A program made the translations under genes and the position numbers. From an uncultured Pseudomonadota bacterium (GTDB taxonomy: Bacteria; Myxococcota_A; Polyangia; Nannocystales; Nannocystaceae), in the NCBI GenBank assembly GCA_913061055.1, contig CAJXVA010000020.1, positions 1-41,312 on the forward strand: a stretch of DNA of 41,312 bases, read 5' to 3'. Positions within the stretch are counted from its first letter, which is position 1. Each line of letters opens with the position of its first letter. Under the pieces are notes generated by a model. It made no database searches. It saw nothing but the letters and a program-made list of their open reading frames with translations, and was not told the DNA's origin. Below, piece after piece: positions 1 through 8,123 of the stretch.

Positions 1-47
1 GAGATGTAGAGAGGTCTCGTGGGCTCGGAGATGTGTATAAGAGACAG
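1..47. other. Nextera i7 adapter and index left on contig end
   Basis: Positions 14-47 match the Nextera read-2 transposase adapter (GTCTCGTGGGCTCGG then AGATGTGTATAAGAGACAG). The five bases GAGAT at 1-5 are the end of the P7 flow-cell oligo and GTAGAGAG at 6-13 fits an 8-nt i7 index; from memory it is the oligo form of index N707. This is library-preparation sequence, not genomic DNA. It truncates nuoH. Confidence 0.97.
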
Positions 48-1839
48 GGGCGTAGACGACGATGGCTGTGAGCACGATGTTTGCGAGCGACAACGGCAGC
101 AAGCCCTTCCAGCCCAGGCTCATCAGCTGGTCGTAGCGGAAGCGCGGCAGGGTCCAGCGGATGAGCAGCTGTAGCCAGCACAACGCGTAGACCTTGATGC
201 CCCAGGTCAGCATGCCGACCACAACGACCATCACGTGCGGGAGCTCGGTACCCCAGCCGGTGAATACCGAGTAGATCGCGACGCAGACGTGCAGCACGCC
301 CACGGCCAGCATGGTCGCGCCGACGAACTGGGCGTGCTTGGACGCCCGCCAAACGGCGATGCCTGTCGCGGCGATCGCGAGTCCGGCGACGGCAAAGAAG
401 AGTTGCGCGACCCAAGGGGCCGCGAAGCCGGATGCACCGAACATGTCCAGCGGGAGTGCCCAGCCTCCGAGGAACAAGGTCGTGACCAACGCCGAGACGA
501 AGACGACTTCGATGAACTCGGCGAGGAAGAACAGCCCGAAGCGCATCCCGGAGTACTCGACGAAGTAGCCGAGAATCTCAGACTCGCCCTCGGGGAGGTC
601 GAACGGCGCCCGCTTGGTCTCCGCGATGGCCGCGGTGAAGAACAAGATGAACGCGACCGGCTGCAGCAGAATGCCCCAGGAACTCTCGAGTTGCGCATGG
701 ACCAGCGCGTGGGGCTCGAGCGTGCCGTAGACGAGCAGGGCACCGACGATGGTCAGGCCGATAGCGACCTCGTACGAGACCATCTGTGCCGAGGCTCGCA
801 GCGCCCCGAGAATCGCCCACTTGTTGTAGCTCGCCCATCCGGCCAGCGTCGCACCCCACGTCGCAAGCGATGCGATCGCGAAGTAGAACAGCAAGCCAAT
901 GTCGATGTGGGCGACCTGCAGCGGGGTCCCGCCGCGGCCCGCTGCGCACTGGTCGACGTCCGCTTGGTGCAGAACGTCGAAGAGGTGCTCGTAGCAGAGC
1001 GCATCCCCGAACGGCACGATCGCAAAGACGACCAGCGCAGGCATGAGCGCCATCACCGGAGCGAGCGTGTACAGGGCTCGATGCGCCCGGCGTGGGATGA
1101 AGTCCTCCTTGAAGAACATCTTCAACCCGTCGGTTGCGATGTGAAGCAGTCCCCACAGGCGGATCGTGATGCCGCCGAGGGTGATCCTGGCCATGTTGGG
1201 CCCGACCCGGTCCTGCATCATCGCGCTCTGTTTGCGCTCCTGCCACAGCAGCAGGGATGCCAGCGGCATGATGAAGCCCATGACGAGCAGCATCACCTTG
1301 AGGACTCCCGGAACGAGCGTGGTGACGATCCACGAGGGGTCTTCGAAGCGGAGCGGCACGGTGCGGTCTTCCCCCGCAACGTTGAACTCGAGCACGGCCT
1401 GACCGTTGCGGTACGCCTCGGGGTCGATGTCTTCGGCTTGGCCCTCCGTTTCGACCACGCTTGGCGGCGTGGTTCCCTTGAAGGTGGGGGCGTCGGCGGC
1501 GACTGTGAACGTCATCGCGCGGCCCGGCATGACCATCCGAGGATTGAGGGGCTCGACGATGGAGAAACTCGCCCAGTCGTTGCCGGAAATCCCGAAGCCC
1601 TGCACGGGAACCGGTCGCTGGCCCTCGTTGAGGATCGTGACGCGGATAGGCGGCGTCTCGGGGTGGAAGACAAGCTCGCCGGGCTCGAGCAGAACCCGGA
1701 CTTCAGCTGCGGCGTCGGGGTCTGGCGCGCACGCGGAGAGGGTGAGGGCGCAGGGAAGCAGCAACAGCAGCGCCCACGGTCCGAAAGCACGCCGGAGGTT
1801 CGCGAGGAGTGTGGTGATCATGCGGGCTCCGGAGGTCAT
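48..1839 (-). CDS. nuoH: NADH-quinone oxidoreductase subunit H with N-terminal lipoprotein-like extension (3' end cut)
   Basis: Membrane subunit of complex I next to the quinone site. One uninterrupted frame of 597 codons runs from an ATG overlapping the nuoG stop (ATGA) to the adapter, so the C-terminus is missing. The core is unmistakable: WQERKQSAMMQDRVGPN from about residue 199, then GWASYNKWAILGALRASAQM, AETKRAPFDLPEGESEI and the late RWTLPRFRYDQLM. Before it lie about 170 unusual residues: a hydrophobic signal with lipobox LSAC (residues 34-37) and a soluble stretch (38-170) of short beta-like segments, resembling an Ig-like or DUF1573-like fold. Ordinary NuoH starts near the first membrane helix at about residue 174 here. 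An alternative start is M7. The core identity is certain; processing of the extension as a lipoprotein is inference. Confidence 0.93.
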
Positions 1840-3632
1840 CCGCGGGAGTTGCCGAACCGAAGCAGGCGCGGTCGAGACGGTTTGGGGTCTTGCAGCAGCG
1901 AGGAGAGTTCCACCCCACCGGGGGTGTGGTCATGAGCCTCTGCCAAGGCACGGGATTGCTCGCGGCCGGTGCCGATGTCCTTGCCACCGAGGGCCAGTAG
2001 GAGCTCCCGGACGAGGTCGGCGCGAGGTCGGCGGTCGCCCTCAGGGCGCCAGGCGGGTCGGATGATCCGCAGCGCCCCCTGGCGGTTGGTGTAGCTTCCG
2101 AGAATCTCGGCCCAGCTCGCGGCGGGCAGCCGGATGTTGCAGGCGTCCGAGAGGTCGTTCTTGCGGTCCGAGAGAATGACGGAGGTCAGTGAGGACAGGC
2201 TGGAGCGGACGACCTGGGAGACTTCTCCCTCGTCATCGAGGAACACCACGGCTTCGTAGGCGCGCCCGGCGAGCTGCAGCGACAGCTCTGCCTCGTGGCG
2301 GACTCGGTCGCCGGCTGCCCCGTGGGCGCCCCGTGTGTTGGGGTTCTTGTCGACGTCGCGCAACATCGCGTCGGCCTTGCCGGGAGGTCGCCCCAAAACG
2401 AAGCGGTCGGCGTCCAGGTGCTCGGCCAGCGCGGCGAGAGCGAGGTTGGCCTCGTTCGTGGCGGTGCTGCTGAAGACGACTGCGGTGTTCTTGCCGTGCA
2501 GCCGCTTGGCTGTCGTTTCGATCGCCTGGTCTACGGGAAGCACCTTGCCGTCGACGCTCGCCGCTTGGGTGCGGGTCTCGGGTTCGAGTTCTTTGTAGGT
2601 GTAGCGGCCCTCGTCGCACATCCAGTGGCCGTTGACGTCCCCGTCAAAGCGCGGAACGACGCGGTATGCCTGCTCATGCTTGGTGTGGAGCTCGACCGAA
2701 CATCCGGTCGCGCAGCCCGGACACGTGGTGTCGGTACTCGCAAGCTCCCAGGTGCGGATCGAGAACCGGAAGTCCTTCGAGGTGAGCGCGCCCACCGGAC
2801 AAATGTCGACGACGTTGATCGAGTAGGCGTTGTCGAGGCGGTGTCCGTCGGAGATATCGAGGAGCTCCCGGTCACCGCGGCGAAGCATGGTGAGTTCGCC
2901 GGTCTCGGGGAGTTCCTCGCAGAACCGGACGCACCGCGAGCAGAGGATGCATCGCTCGGCGTCCAGAACGATCTCGCGCCCGATGTCCTTGTGCTTGGGC
3001 TTGCGGATCTTGGGCACGTCGACGCGGGTCAGCGTGTGGTCGTGATCCATGTAGTGCCGCTGAAGCGTGCACTCGCCGGCCTTGTCACAGATCGGGCAGT
3101 CGATGGGGTGGTTCTTGAGCGTGAACTCGAGCAGGTCGTGACGCGCCTGTTTGACCCGGTCGTTCTTGGTGTGCACGACCATCTCGTCACGGACCGAGAC
3201 CTGGCACGAGGGCTGGAGCTTGCCCATGCCGTCGATCTCGACCAGGCACTGGCGGCAACTCGCGGCGATCGACAGACCCTGGTGGTAGCAAAAATGACAG
3301 ATGTCCTCGCCGGCCAGCTTCGCGGCTTCGAGGACGTTCGTCCCTTTTCGAACGGTGATCGGCGCCCCATCGATCGACAGCGTGACGGTCGCTTCCCCCT
3401 CGACCGGCTCTGCGGCGAGGTTTGGGGAGGCCGGAGCTGGAGCGTCGACCGGGGAGAGGTCGGGTCCCATGGAGACGGGCGTGGGCCCCATGCTCGGCGC
3501 CGACATTGGAGGGGGTGGCTCCGGGGCCAACGGCGGGATCGTAGCGGAACTCCGTGAGCGGCCAGGAGAGACCACGGGAGACTTGGCGGGGGGATCGGCC
3601 GGAGGTTTGGGCGGTGGAGTTGGGTCAGCCAT
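1836..3632 (-). CDS. nuoG: NADH-quinone oxidoreductase subunit G
   Basis: Peripheral-arm iron-sulfur subunit of complex I, 598 aa. Cluster ligands are readable in order: [2Fe-2S] C115-x10-C126-x2-C129-x13-C143; His-Cys [4Fe-4S] H175-x3-C179-x2-C182-x5-C188; a further [4Fe-4S] at C228, C231, C234 with C278; and an N7-type set C304-x2-C307-x3-C311-x27-C339, which only some bacterial NuoG proteins keep. The first 80 residues are a Pro/Ala/Ser-rich extension ahead of the ferredoxin-like domain. The molybdopterin-fold C-terminal part is short, so the protein is smaller than E. coli NuoG (about 900 aa). It follows nuoD by 30 nt and overlaps nuoH by 4 nt. No nuoE or nuoF precedes it, so its electron donor subunits must be encoded elsewhere or be replaced. 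Confidence 0.95.
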   Translation of the reverse strand: MADPTPPPKPPADPPAKSPVVSPGRSRSSATIPPLAPEPPPPMSAPSMGPTPVSMGPDLSPVDAPAPASPNLAAEPVEGEATVTLSIDGAPITVRKGTNVLEAAKLAGEDICHFCYHQGLSIAASCRQCLVEIDGMGKLQPSCQVSVRDEMVVHTKNDRVKQARHDLLEFTLKNHPIDCPICDKAGECTLQRHYMDHDHTLTRVDVPKIRKPKHKDIGREIVLDAERCILCSRCVRFCEELPETGELTMLRRGDRELLDISDGHRLDNAYSINVVDICPVGALTSKDFRFSIRTWELASTDTTCPGCATGCSVELHTKHEQAYRVVPRFDGDVNGHWMCDEGRYTYKELEPETRTQAASVDGKVLPVDQAIETTAKRLHGKNTAVVFSSTATNEANLALAALAEHLDADRFVLGRPPGKADAMLRDVDKNPNTRGAHGAAGDRVRHEAELSLQLAGRAYEAVVFLDDEGEVSQVVRSSLSSLTSVILSDRKNDLSDACNIRLPAASWAEILGSYTNRQGALRIIRPAWRPEGDRRPRADLVRELLLALGGKDIGTGREQSRALAEAHDHTPGGVELSSLLQDPKPSRPRLLRFGNSRG

Positions 3633-3662
3633 GCGAGAGCCGCAACGAGGGAGTGCGCCGCA

Positions 3663-5006
3663 TCAGCGGTCGCACTCGCCTCCGATCATGTTGATGCCGC
3701 CGAAGATCGGAACGACGTCGGCGAGGTTGGCTCCGACGATGAGCTGACGAAGCGCGGCGGTCGTGTAAAACGAGGGGGGGCGGCAGCGGCACTTGAACGG
3801 GCGCCCGGTGCCGTCGGAGACGATGTAGAACCCGAGTTCTCCGTTGCCCGCCTCGGTGAAACTGTAGGCCTCGCCGGGCGGCACCCGCAGGCCGTCCATG
3901 ACGTGCTTGAAGTGGGCGATCATGCCCTCGATCGAGTTGTAGACCTCGCGTTTGGCCGGGAGCGCGATCGCGGGGTCGTTGATGATCACAGCGCCGGGCG
4001 GGATCTGGACCATCGCTTGCTCGATGATCTGCATGCTCTGCTCCATCTCCTCGATCCGCACCAGGTAGCGCGCGAGGTTGTCTCCGCCGTCGGCGATGGG
4101 AATCGCGAAGTCGAAGTGGTCGTAGACGGAGTAGGGCTTGTCCTTGCGGACGTCGTAGTCGACGCCGCTGGCCCGGAGCACGGGACCGGTGATGCCGTAG
4201 CTGACCGCGTCCTCACCCGAGAGCGTTCCGACGCCTTCCATGCGATCGAGGAAGATGCGGTTGCGCTCGACGAGGGTGCGCGTGTCGTCGATGAGCTTGC
4301 GGACCTTGGTGATCTTCTCCCGGCACTTGGGGATGAAGTCTTCGGTCAGGTCCCACGCCACGCCGCCGATGCGGCAGTAGCTGTGCGTCATGCGAGCGCC
4401 GGAGATGTCCTCGAGCAGCTCCCAGAAGTGCTCGCGGGCCCGGATGCCGTAGAAGAACGCCGTGAAGCCGCCCAGCTCGGCCAAGCTGGCCACGATACAG
4501 GTCAGGTGGTCGCAGACACGAGCGAGCTCGCCGGCGATGACCCGGATGTACTCGGCTCGCTCTGGGATACGCTCGGTGATGCCGAGCAGCTTCTCGACCG
4601 CCATCGCGTAGCCGACGTTGTTGAGCATCGGCGAGACGTAGTTGAGCCGGTCGACGTACGGGAAGATCTGGTTGTACGTCGCGTTCTCGGACTCTTTTTC
4701 GAACCCGCGGTGCAGGTAGCCGATCTGGACGTCGGCGTCTTTGATCGTCTCGCCATCGATGCGGAGCACCACCCGAACGGTGCCGTGCATCGCCGGGTGA
4801 GACGGCCCCATGTTGATGATGACCTCGTCGGTGGGCAGCCGTCTGGCTTGCTCGGCGAAGGCTTCCATCGAAGGAGAGAGCCGGTTTTCGCCGGCTTGGC
4901 GTCCGGAGGGCTCGAAGGTGTCGGCCAACGAGTGAGCCACTGGAGCGGCGCCGGGGACGTCCTTGTGGCCAGAGACCGTGGCGTCCTTATGGGAAGTGGC
5001 AACCAT
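3663..5006 (-). CDS. nuoD: NADH-quinone oxidoreductase subunit D
   Basis: The 49-kDa-type subunit that forms the quinone-binding cavity with NuoB; 447 aa. Family landmarks: INMGPSHPAMHGTVR near residue 70, IGYLHRGFEK, YVDRLNYVSPMLNNVGYA, CDHLTCI, the GGVAWDL region, and the C-terminal PPSFYTTAALRQLIVGANL followed by DVVPIFGGINMIGGECDR. The ATG at 5006 lies 8 nt after the nuoC stop and is preferred to the longer upstream frame, which would overlap nuoC. Even from this start about 65 residues of low-complexity sequence precede the conserved core. It is separate from nuoC, unlike the fused nuoCD of enterobacteria. Confidence 0.95.
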   Translation of the reverse strand: MVATSHKDATVSGHKDVPGAAPVAHSLADTFEPSGRQAGENRLSPSMEAFAEQARRLPTDEVIINMGPSHPAMHGTVRVVLRIDGETIKDADVQIGYLHRGFEKESENATYNQIFPYVDRLNYVSPMLNNVGYAMAVEKLLGITERIPERAEYIRVIAGELARVCDHLTCIVASLAELGGFTAFFYGIRAREHFWELLEDISGARMTHSYCRIGGVAWDLTEDFIPKCREKITKVRKLIDDTRTLVERNRIFLDRMEGVGTLSGEDAVSYGITGPVLRASGVDYDVRKDKPYSVYDHFDFAIPIADGGDNLARYLVRIEEMEQSMQIIEQAMVQIPPGAVIINDPAIALPAKREVYNSIEGMIAHFKHVMDGLRVPPGEAYSFTEAGNGELGFYIVSDGTGRPFKCRCRPPSFYTTAALRQLIVGANLADVVPIFGGINMIGGECDR

Positions 5007-5014
5007 CGTGAAGC

Positions 5015-5566
5015 TCAGCCGGAGGTGCGGCGGTCGTGGCTGTCTTCGAGCAGCCGGGTGGTCTGGTCGTCGGTCGGGGTGGCGTCGGGGCGTCGCAGCA
5101 GCGGCTGCCGAGCGTTTTGCGGGTAGTCCTTCCGCAACGGGTGTCCGACGAACTCGTCGTACATCAGGATGCGGCGCATGTCGGGATGACCCTCGAAGCG
5201 GACGCCGTACAGGTCCCAGGCTTCGCGCTCGGCCCAGTTGGCGGCGTGCCAAAGTCCGGTGGCGGTCGGGACCCAACACTGCTCGGGTGCTTCGTCGACG
5301 TGCACCTTGAGTCGCACCCGGTGTTTCTTGGACAAGCTGTAGAGCTGGTAGACGACTTCGAAGCGCGGGGTCTGCTCGAGATAGTCGACGACGGTGAGGT
5401 CGGTGAGCATGGCGAAGGCCATGTCTGGGTCGTCGCGCAGGAAGGTGAGGACGGCGACGAGCTGCTCGCGAGCGACAATGGCGATCTCGTCGCCAACGTA
5501 CGTGCCGGTCTCGAGGATTGCGTCGCCGAAGCGCTCGGTGAGGGCGGTGAGGACGGATTCGGCCAT
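5015..5566 (-). CDS. nuoC: NADH-quinone oxidoreductase subunit C
   Basis: The 30-kDa subunit of the complex I peripheral arm; 183 aa. The diagnostic C-terminal block is complete: ANWAEREAWDLYGVRFEGHP, then RRILMYDEFVGHPLRKDYP. The N-terminal half has the usual pattern around LTDLTVVDYL and FEVVYQLYS. A 30-nt gap separates it from the nuoB stop and 8 nt from nuoD, in the standard A-B-C-D order. About 30 polar residues follow the conserved block and look dispensable. Confidence 0.95.
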   Translation of the reverse strand: MAESVLTALTERFGDAILETGTYVGDEIAIVAREQLVAVLTFLRDDPDMAFAMLTDLTVVDYLEQTPRFEVVYQLYSLSKKHRVRLKVHVDEAPEQCWVPTATGLWHAANWAEREAWDLYGVRFEGHPDMRRILMYDEFVGHPLRKDYPQNARQPLLRRPDATPTDDQTTRLLEDSHDRRTSG

Positions 5567-5596
5567 CGGTACCTTCGGGGTCAGTCGCGGGTCGGG

Positions 5597-6184
5597 CTAC
5601 AGAACGCGGCCGTCCTTGGGCATGCGTTCGTCTTCGTCGAGGGTCATGCTCGTGCCATCGGGGACGATGGGAAGACGCCGACGGTCATGTGGGGTGAACG
5701 CGGCCGTGTTGCCAAGCTCGCGCTGGCTGTGGCCGCGGTGGTCTTGAATCCTGCGCTGCAGCGTCATGAGCCCATCGAGGACCTGCTCGGGGCGGGGCGG
5801 GCAGCCAGGGATGTAGACATCGACGGGGACGACCTGGTCCGCGCCGGGCATGACGGTGTAGTTCTGATAGAAGCCGCCGGTGCTCGCACAGACCCCGAAC
5901 GCGATCACCCACTTCGGGTCGGCCATCTGGTCGTAGATGCGGCGCAAGATCGGGCCTTGGCGCTCGGTGACCGTGCCGACGATCAGCAGAAGGTCCGCCT
6001 GCCGGGGTGAAAAGCGGGGAAACTCGGCTCCGAACCGGGCGATGTCGTACTTGCCCGCCATCGTCGCCATGAACTCCATGGCGCAGCAGGCCGTGGCGAA
6101 CGGGTAGGTGAACAGCGAGTACTTCTGCGCCCAGTTGATGGCGTCTTGAAGCTTGGTGGGGACGTATCCGGGATGGTCTGGCAT
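5597..6184 (-). CDS. nuoB: NADH-quinone oxidoreductase subunit B
   Basis: Carries the terminal [4Fe-4S] cluster N2 that passes electrons to quinone; 195 aa. The four ligands are visible: the adjacent pair C33-C34 in ATACCAMEFMAT, C99 in AFGVCASTGG and C128 in VYIPGCPPRPEQ. The start is the ATG at 6184 (MPDHPGY), with AAGGACC about 9 nt upstream as a ribosome-binding site. A longer open frame upstream overlaps nuoA and is not credible. The C-terminal 35 residues are charged and unconserved. Confidence 0.96.
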   Translation of the reverse strand: MPDHPGYVPTKLQDAINWAQKYSLFTYPFATACCAMEFMATMAGKYDIARFGAEFPRFSPRQADLLLIVGTVTERQGPILRRIYDQMADPKWVIAFGVCASTGGFYQNYTVMPGADQVVPVDVYIPGCPPRPEQVLDGLMTLQRRIQDHRGHSQRELGNTAAFTPHDRRRLPIVPDGTSMTLDEDERMPKDGRVL

Positions 6185-6216
6185 GGGCGGCGGTCCTTGC
6201 TTCACGGGTCGGCGGC

Positions 6217-6621
6217 TCAGGCCCAGTCGAGCGCTCGCTTGCGCCAGACGTAGGCGAGGCCGAGCGTCAGGATGCCAATGAAGATGAACATCTCCACCAG
6301 CCCGAACAGGGTGGGGGTGCCCACGCACGCGCCGGCTGCATTGAGCGTGCCCTCGCAGGAGAGTTCGCGGAACAGCGAGGCCCACGGGTAGAGGAACGCG
6401 ACCTCGATATCGAACACCAAGAAGAGGATCGCGACCTGGTAGAATTTGACGCTGAACTTGACCCTCGGACTTCCGATGGGCTCGCTGCCGCACTCAAACG
6501 GCTCGTCCTTGATGGCCGAGGTGCGCTTGGGCCCCAGCACCATGGCGATACCGAGGTTGGCGCCCGCGAAACCGAGGGCGAAGATGACGAAAAATAGCGC
6601 TGGCAGGTACGACTCAGCCAT
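6217..6621 (-). CDS. nuoA: NADH-quinone oxidoreductase subunit A
   Basis: Small membrane subunit of complex I, 134 aa, first gene of the cluster. Three hydrophobic helices are apparent (about residues 5-28, 63-85, 105-125). Family motifs: KDEPFECGSEPIGSPRVKFS, the quinone-site loop, and FLVFDIEVAFLYPWA with its conserved Asp-Glu pair. The ATG at 6621 follows a 97-nt gap after the macrodomain gene, where the operon promoter must lie unless transcription reads through. nuoB follows after 32 nt. Confidence 0.96.
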   Translation of the reverse strand: MAESYLPALFFVIFALGFAGANLGIAMVLGPKRTSAIKDEPFECGSEPIGSPRVKFSVKFYQVAILFLVFDIEVAFLYPWASLFRELSCEGTLNAAGACVGTPTLFGLVEMFIFIGILTLGLAYVWRKRALDWA

Positions 6622-6672
6622 CGAAGCGAACCCACGGGTATGGAACCCGCGTCCGGCCCGGTCTTAGCATAG

Positions 6673-6684
6673 GCTTGCGCAAGC
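6673..6684. promoter_or_regulatory. 12-bp perfect palindrome upstream of nuoA
   Basis: GCTTGCGCAAGC is perfectly self-complementary and lies 52 nt before the nuoA start, in the gap after the macrodomain gene. It could be a regulator half-site pair or chance in GC-rich DNA. No convincing -35/-10 pair was found around it. Confidence 0.3.
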
Positions 6685-6718
6685 GTCTTGGACCCTACAG
6701 GCCCCTTTTTCGACGTTT

Positions 6719-7243
6719 TCAGCCGTTGCCTTCGATAGCCAACTCGAAGACTTCGACCTCATCCGCGTCTTTGGCCATCAACAGCACGGAAAGTGCCCGT
6801 CCGCCCTTGTAGGAGCGGAGTTCGCTGTGGATCGCTCGCGCCGCTTCCTCCGCCGGGATCCCCCGCTCAAACGCTCCCATCAGGGGAATCGCCAGCGAGG
6901 AGAAGCCCTTGGTGTCGGCCGCGATGATGACCGCTGCGGTGGCCCGCAACACATCCTCCACCTGGACCTTACCGCCCGGCTTGTCGGTGTTGGGCACGTG
7001 AATGACGTGTCGGGCCTTCATGCCGCCGCCGGGGGTGACAAGCGCCGCGCCGACGGCCAGCGGTGTGTGCGCGCGGACCTGCGTTTCGACCTGAGGGCCG
7101 GCGAGGTCGCGAACCTTGGACGCGGGGTAGTGCGTCATCCGGCCTTCGGAGTTGGTCGGGCACACGAACGCATCGACCTCGACTTCGCCCCAAGGGTCGG
7201 TGGAGATCGTAATTGCGAGCTGCTGGCTGGAGTCGACGGCCAC
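6719..7243 (-). CDS. Macrodomain (Appr-1''-p processing) family protein
   Basis: 174 aa, about the length of a single macrodomain. Supporting signals: an early VEVDAFVCPTNSEGRM (the usual 'D-A-I-V-N-A-N' strand, here with PTNS), PLAVGAALVTPGGGMKARHV in the middle (the usual G-x-A-x2-T-x-G-x2-L segment followed by I-H-V), and the later LAIPLMGAFERGIPAEEAA (P-x-x-G-x-x-G-x-P loop). Macrodomains bind or hydrolyse ADP-ribose derivatives; the canonical catalytic Asn is not obvious here, so binding rather than hydrolysis is possible. It sits between cdnL and nuoA on the same strand, with no clear functional tie to either. Confidence 0.75.
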   Translation of the reverse strand: MAVDSSQQLAITISTDPWGEVEVDAFVCPTNSEGRMTHYPASKVRDLAGPQVETQVRAHTPLAVGAALVTPGGGMKARHVIHVPNTDKPGGKVQVEDVLRATAAVIIAADTKGFSSLAIPLMGAFERGIPAEEAARAIHSELRSYKGGRALSVLLMAKDADEVEVFELAIEGNG

Positions 7244-7397
7244 GGTCGGCTTGAGTAGCCGGGATCGGGGCAGGGGGTCAATGACGGACTTGACCGCCCC
7301 TCCGAACAGCGCACACAGCGCCCAACCTCATCACCCTCCACGACGCAAAGCGACCACGAAGAAGGGGGCCCCGCACTTCGCGACTTGTCGCGAGCGG

Positions 7398-7420
7398 GGG
7401 AGGGGCGGCGCGCCCCTCCC
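7398..7420 (-). terminator. Stem-loop after cdnL
   Basis: GGGAGGGGCG and CGCCCCTCCC form a perfect 10-bp stem with a 3-nt loop, starting 5 nt past the cdnL stop in the direction of its transcription. No T-tract follows, so it is either a weak or factor-assisted terminator or an mRNA 3' stabiliser. Confidence 0.55.
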
Positions 7421-7425
7421 ATAGA

Positions 7426-7917
7426 CTAGTTCTGGAAGAAGGACTCGAGTTCGGACTCGACGTCCTCTTCACTTTTGTCCTGGACGCAGGCCACTTCCTT
7501 CACGAGCAACTCCTTGGCCGTATAGAGCATCTGACGCTCGCCATGGCTGAGGTTCTTGCTGAGTCGAAGCAGGGCCAGGTCGCGGTAGACCTCTCCGACT
7601 TCGAACAGCGAGCCGGTGCGAATCTTCTCCATGAAGGCGCGATAGCGACGGTTCCACGTCTGCCGATCGGCCGGTACGTCGCGGTCTTGCAGGAGCGAGT
7701 AGAGCTGGTCCAGCGCGCCGTGGTCGGCGACTGGGCGCATGCCGTTCTCCTGCGCCTTGGCGACAGGGACGATGATTTTCAGGCCGCTCCCGCAGACCTG
7801 GAGGTGGTAGCAATCGATGGCGTGCTCGCCGATCGTCTTGCTCTCCATGCCGACGACCTCTGCGACTCCGCGAGCGGGGTAAACAGCTTTGTCTCCGACG
7901 TTGAATGACGTTTGCAT
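7426..7917 (-). CDS. cdnL: CarD/CdnL-family RNA polymerase-binding regulator
   Basis: 163 aa, the size of CdnL proteins. The N-terminal Tudor-like RNAP-interaction domain begins FNVGDKAVYPARGVAEVVGM and includes CYHLQVCGSGLKIIVPVAKA; the helical C-terminal domain has NRRYRAFMEKIRTGS, FEVGEVYRDLALL and LSHGERQMLYTAKELLVKEV. CdnL binds the RNA polymerase beta subunit and stabilises open complexes at sigma-A promoters; in Myxococcus it is essential. The start is well supported by GGAGG about 8 nt before the ATG. A 206-nt leader separates it from the UbiA gene. A stem-loop follows the stop. Confidence 0.93.
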   Translation of the reverse strand: MQTSFNVGDKAVYPARGVAEVVGMESKTIGEHAIDCYHLQVCGSGLKIIVPVAKAQENGMRPVADHGALDQLYSLLQDRDVPADRQTWNRRYRAFMEKIRTGSLFEVGEVYRDLALLRLSKNLSHGERQMLYTAKELLVKEVACVQDKSEEDVESELESFFQN

Positions 7918-8123
7918 CTCTGAGCCTCCAGGGTTGGGGTGAACCTGCGCAGCCTGTACGCAAACCGCGTGCCTTACATGTCGGTCCTTTGACTTCAGGC
8001 GCTTCCATGTGTGCGCCGGCCCCGCGGTGGCGAGTCACGTAGCCAGTTCGGGAGCCGCCCGGCTACGAAACTGGCCAGGGGGCGCCAAGACCGGCGCGAG
8101 AACGCGCTCTACAGCGTTGCAGG

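Noticed and set aside
578-1333. Short minus-strand frames over nuoH suggesting a frameshifted gene
   Set aside because: Translating codon by codon from 1839 shows one continuous frame to the adapter; the short frames are in other phases.
235-1935. Long plus-strand open frame (566 codons) opposite nuoH, and similar long frames opposite nuoG, nuoD, nadB and the fascin-like gene
   Set aside because: They are arginine/glycine/alanine- or histidine-rich readings without domains and lie antisense to well-recognised genes. GC-rich coding DNA routinely leaves the opposite strand open.
6673-6684. The palindrome before nuoA as a RegA-type site
   Set aside because: It lacks the GCGNC/GNCGC blocks seen at 39511-39544.
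8039-8074. Inverted repeat GTAGCC...GGCTAC between the UbiA gene and cdnL
   Set aside because: The stem is only 6 bp with a 16-nt loop and no T-tract; common by chance in this base composition.
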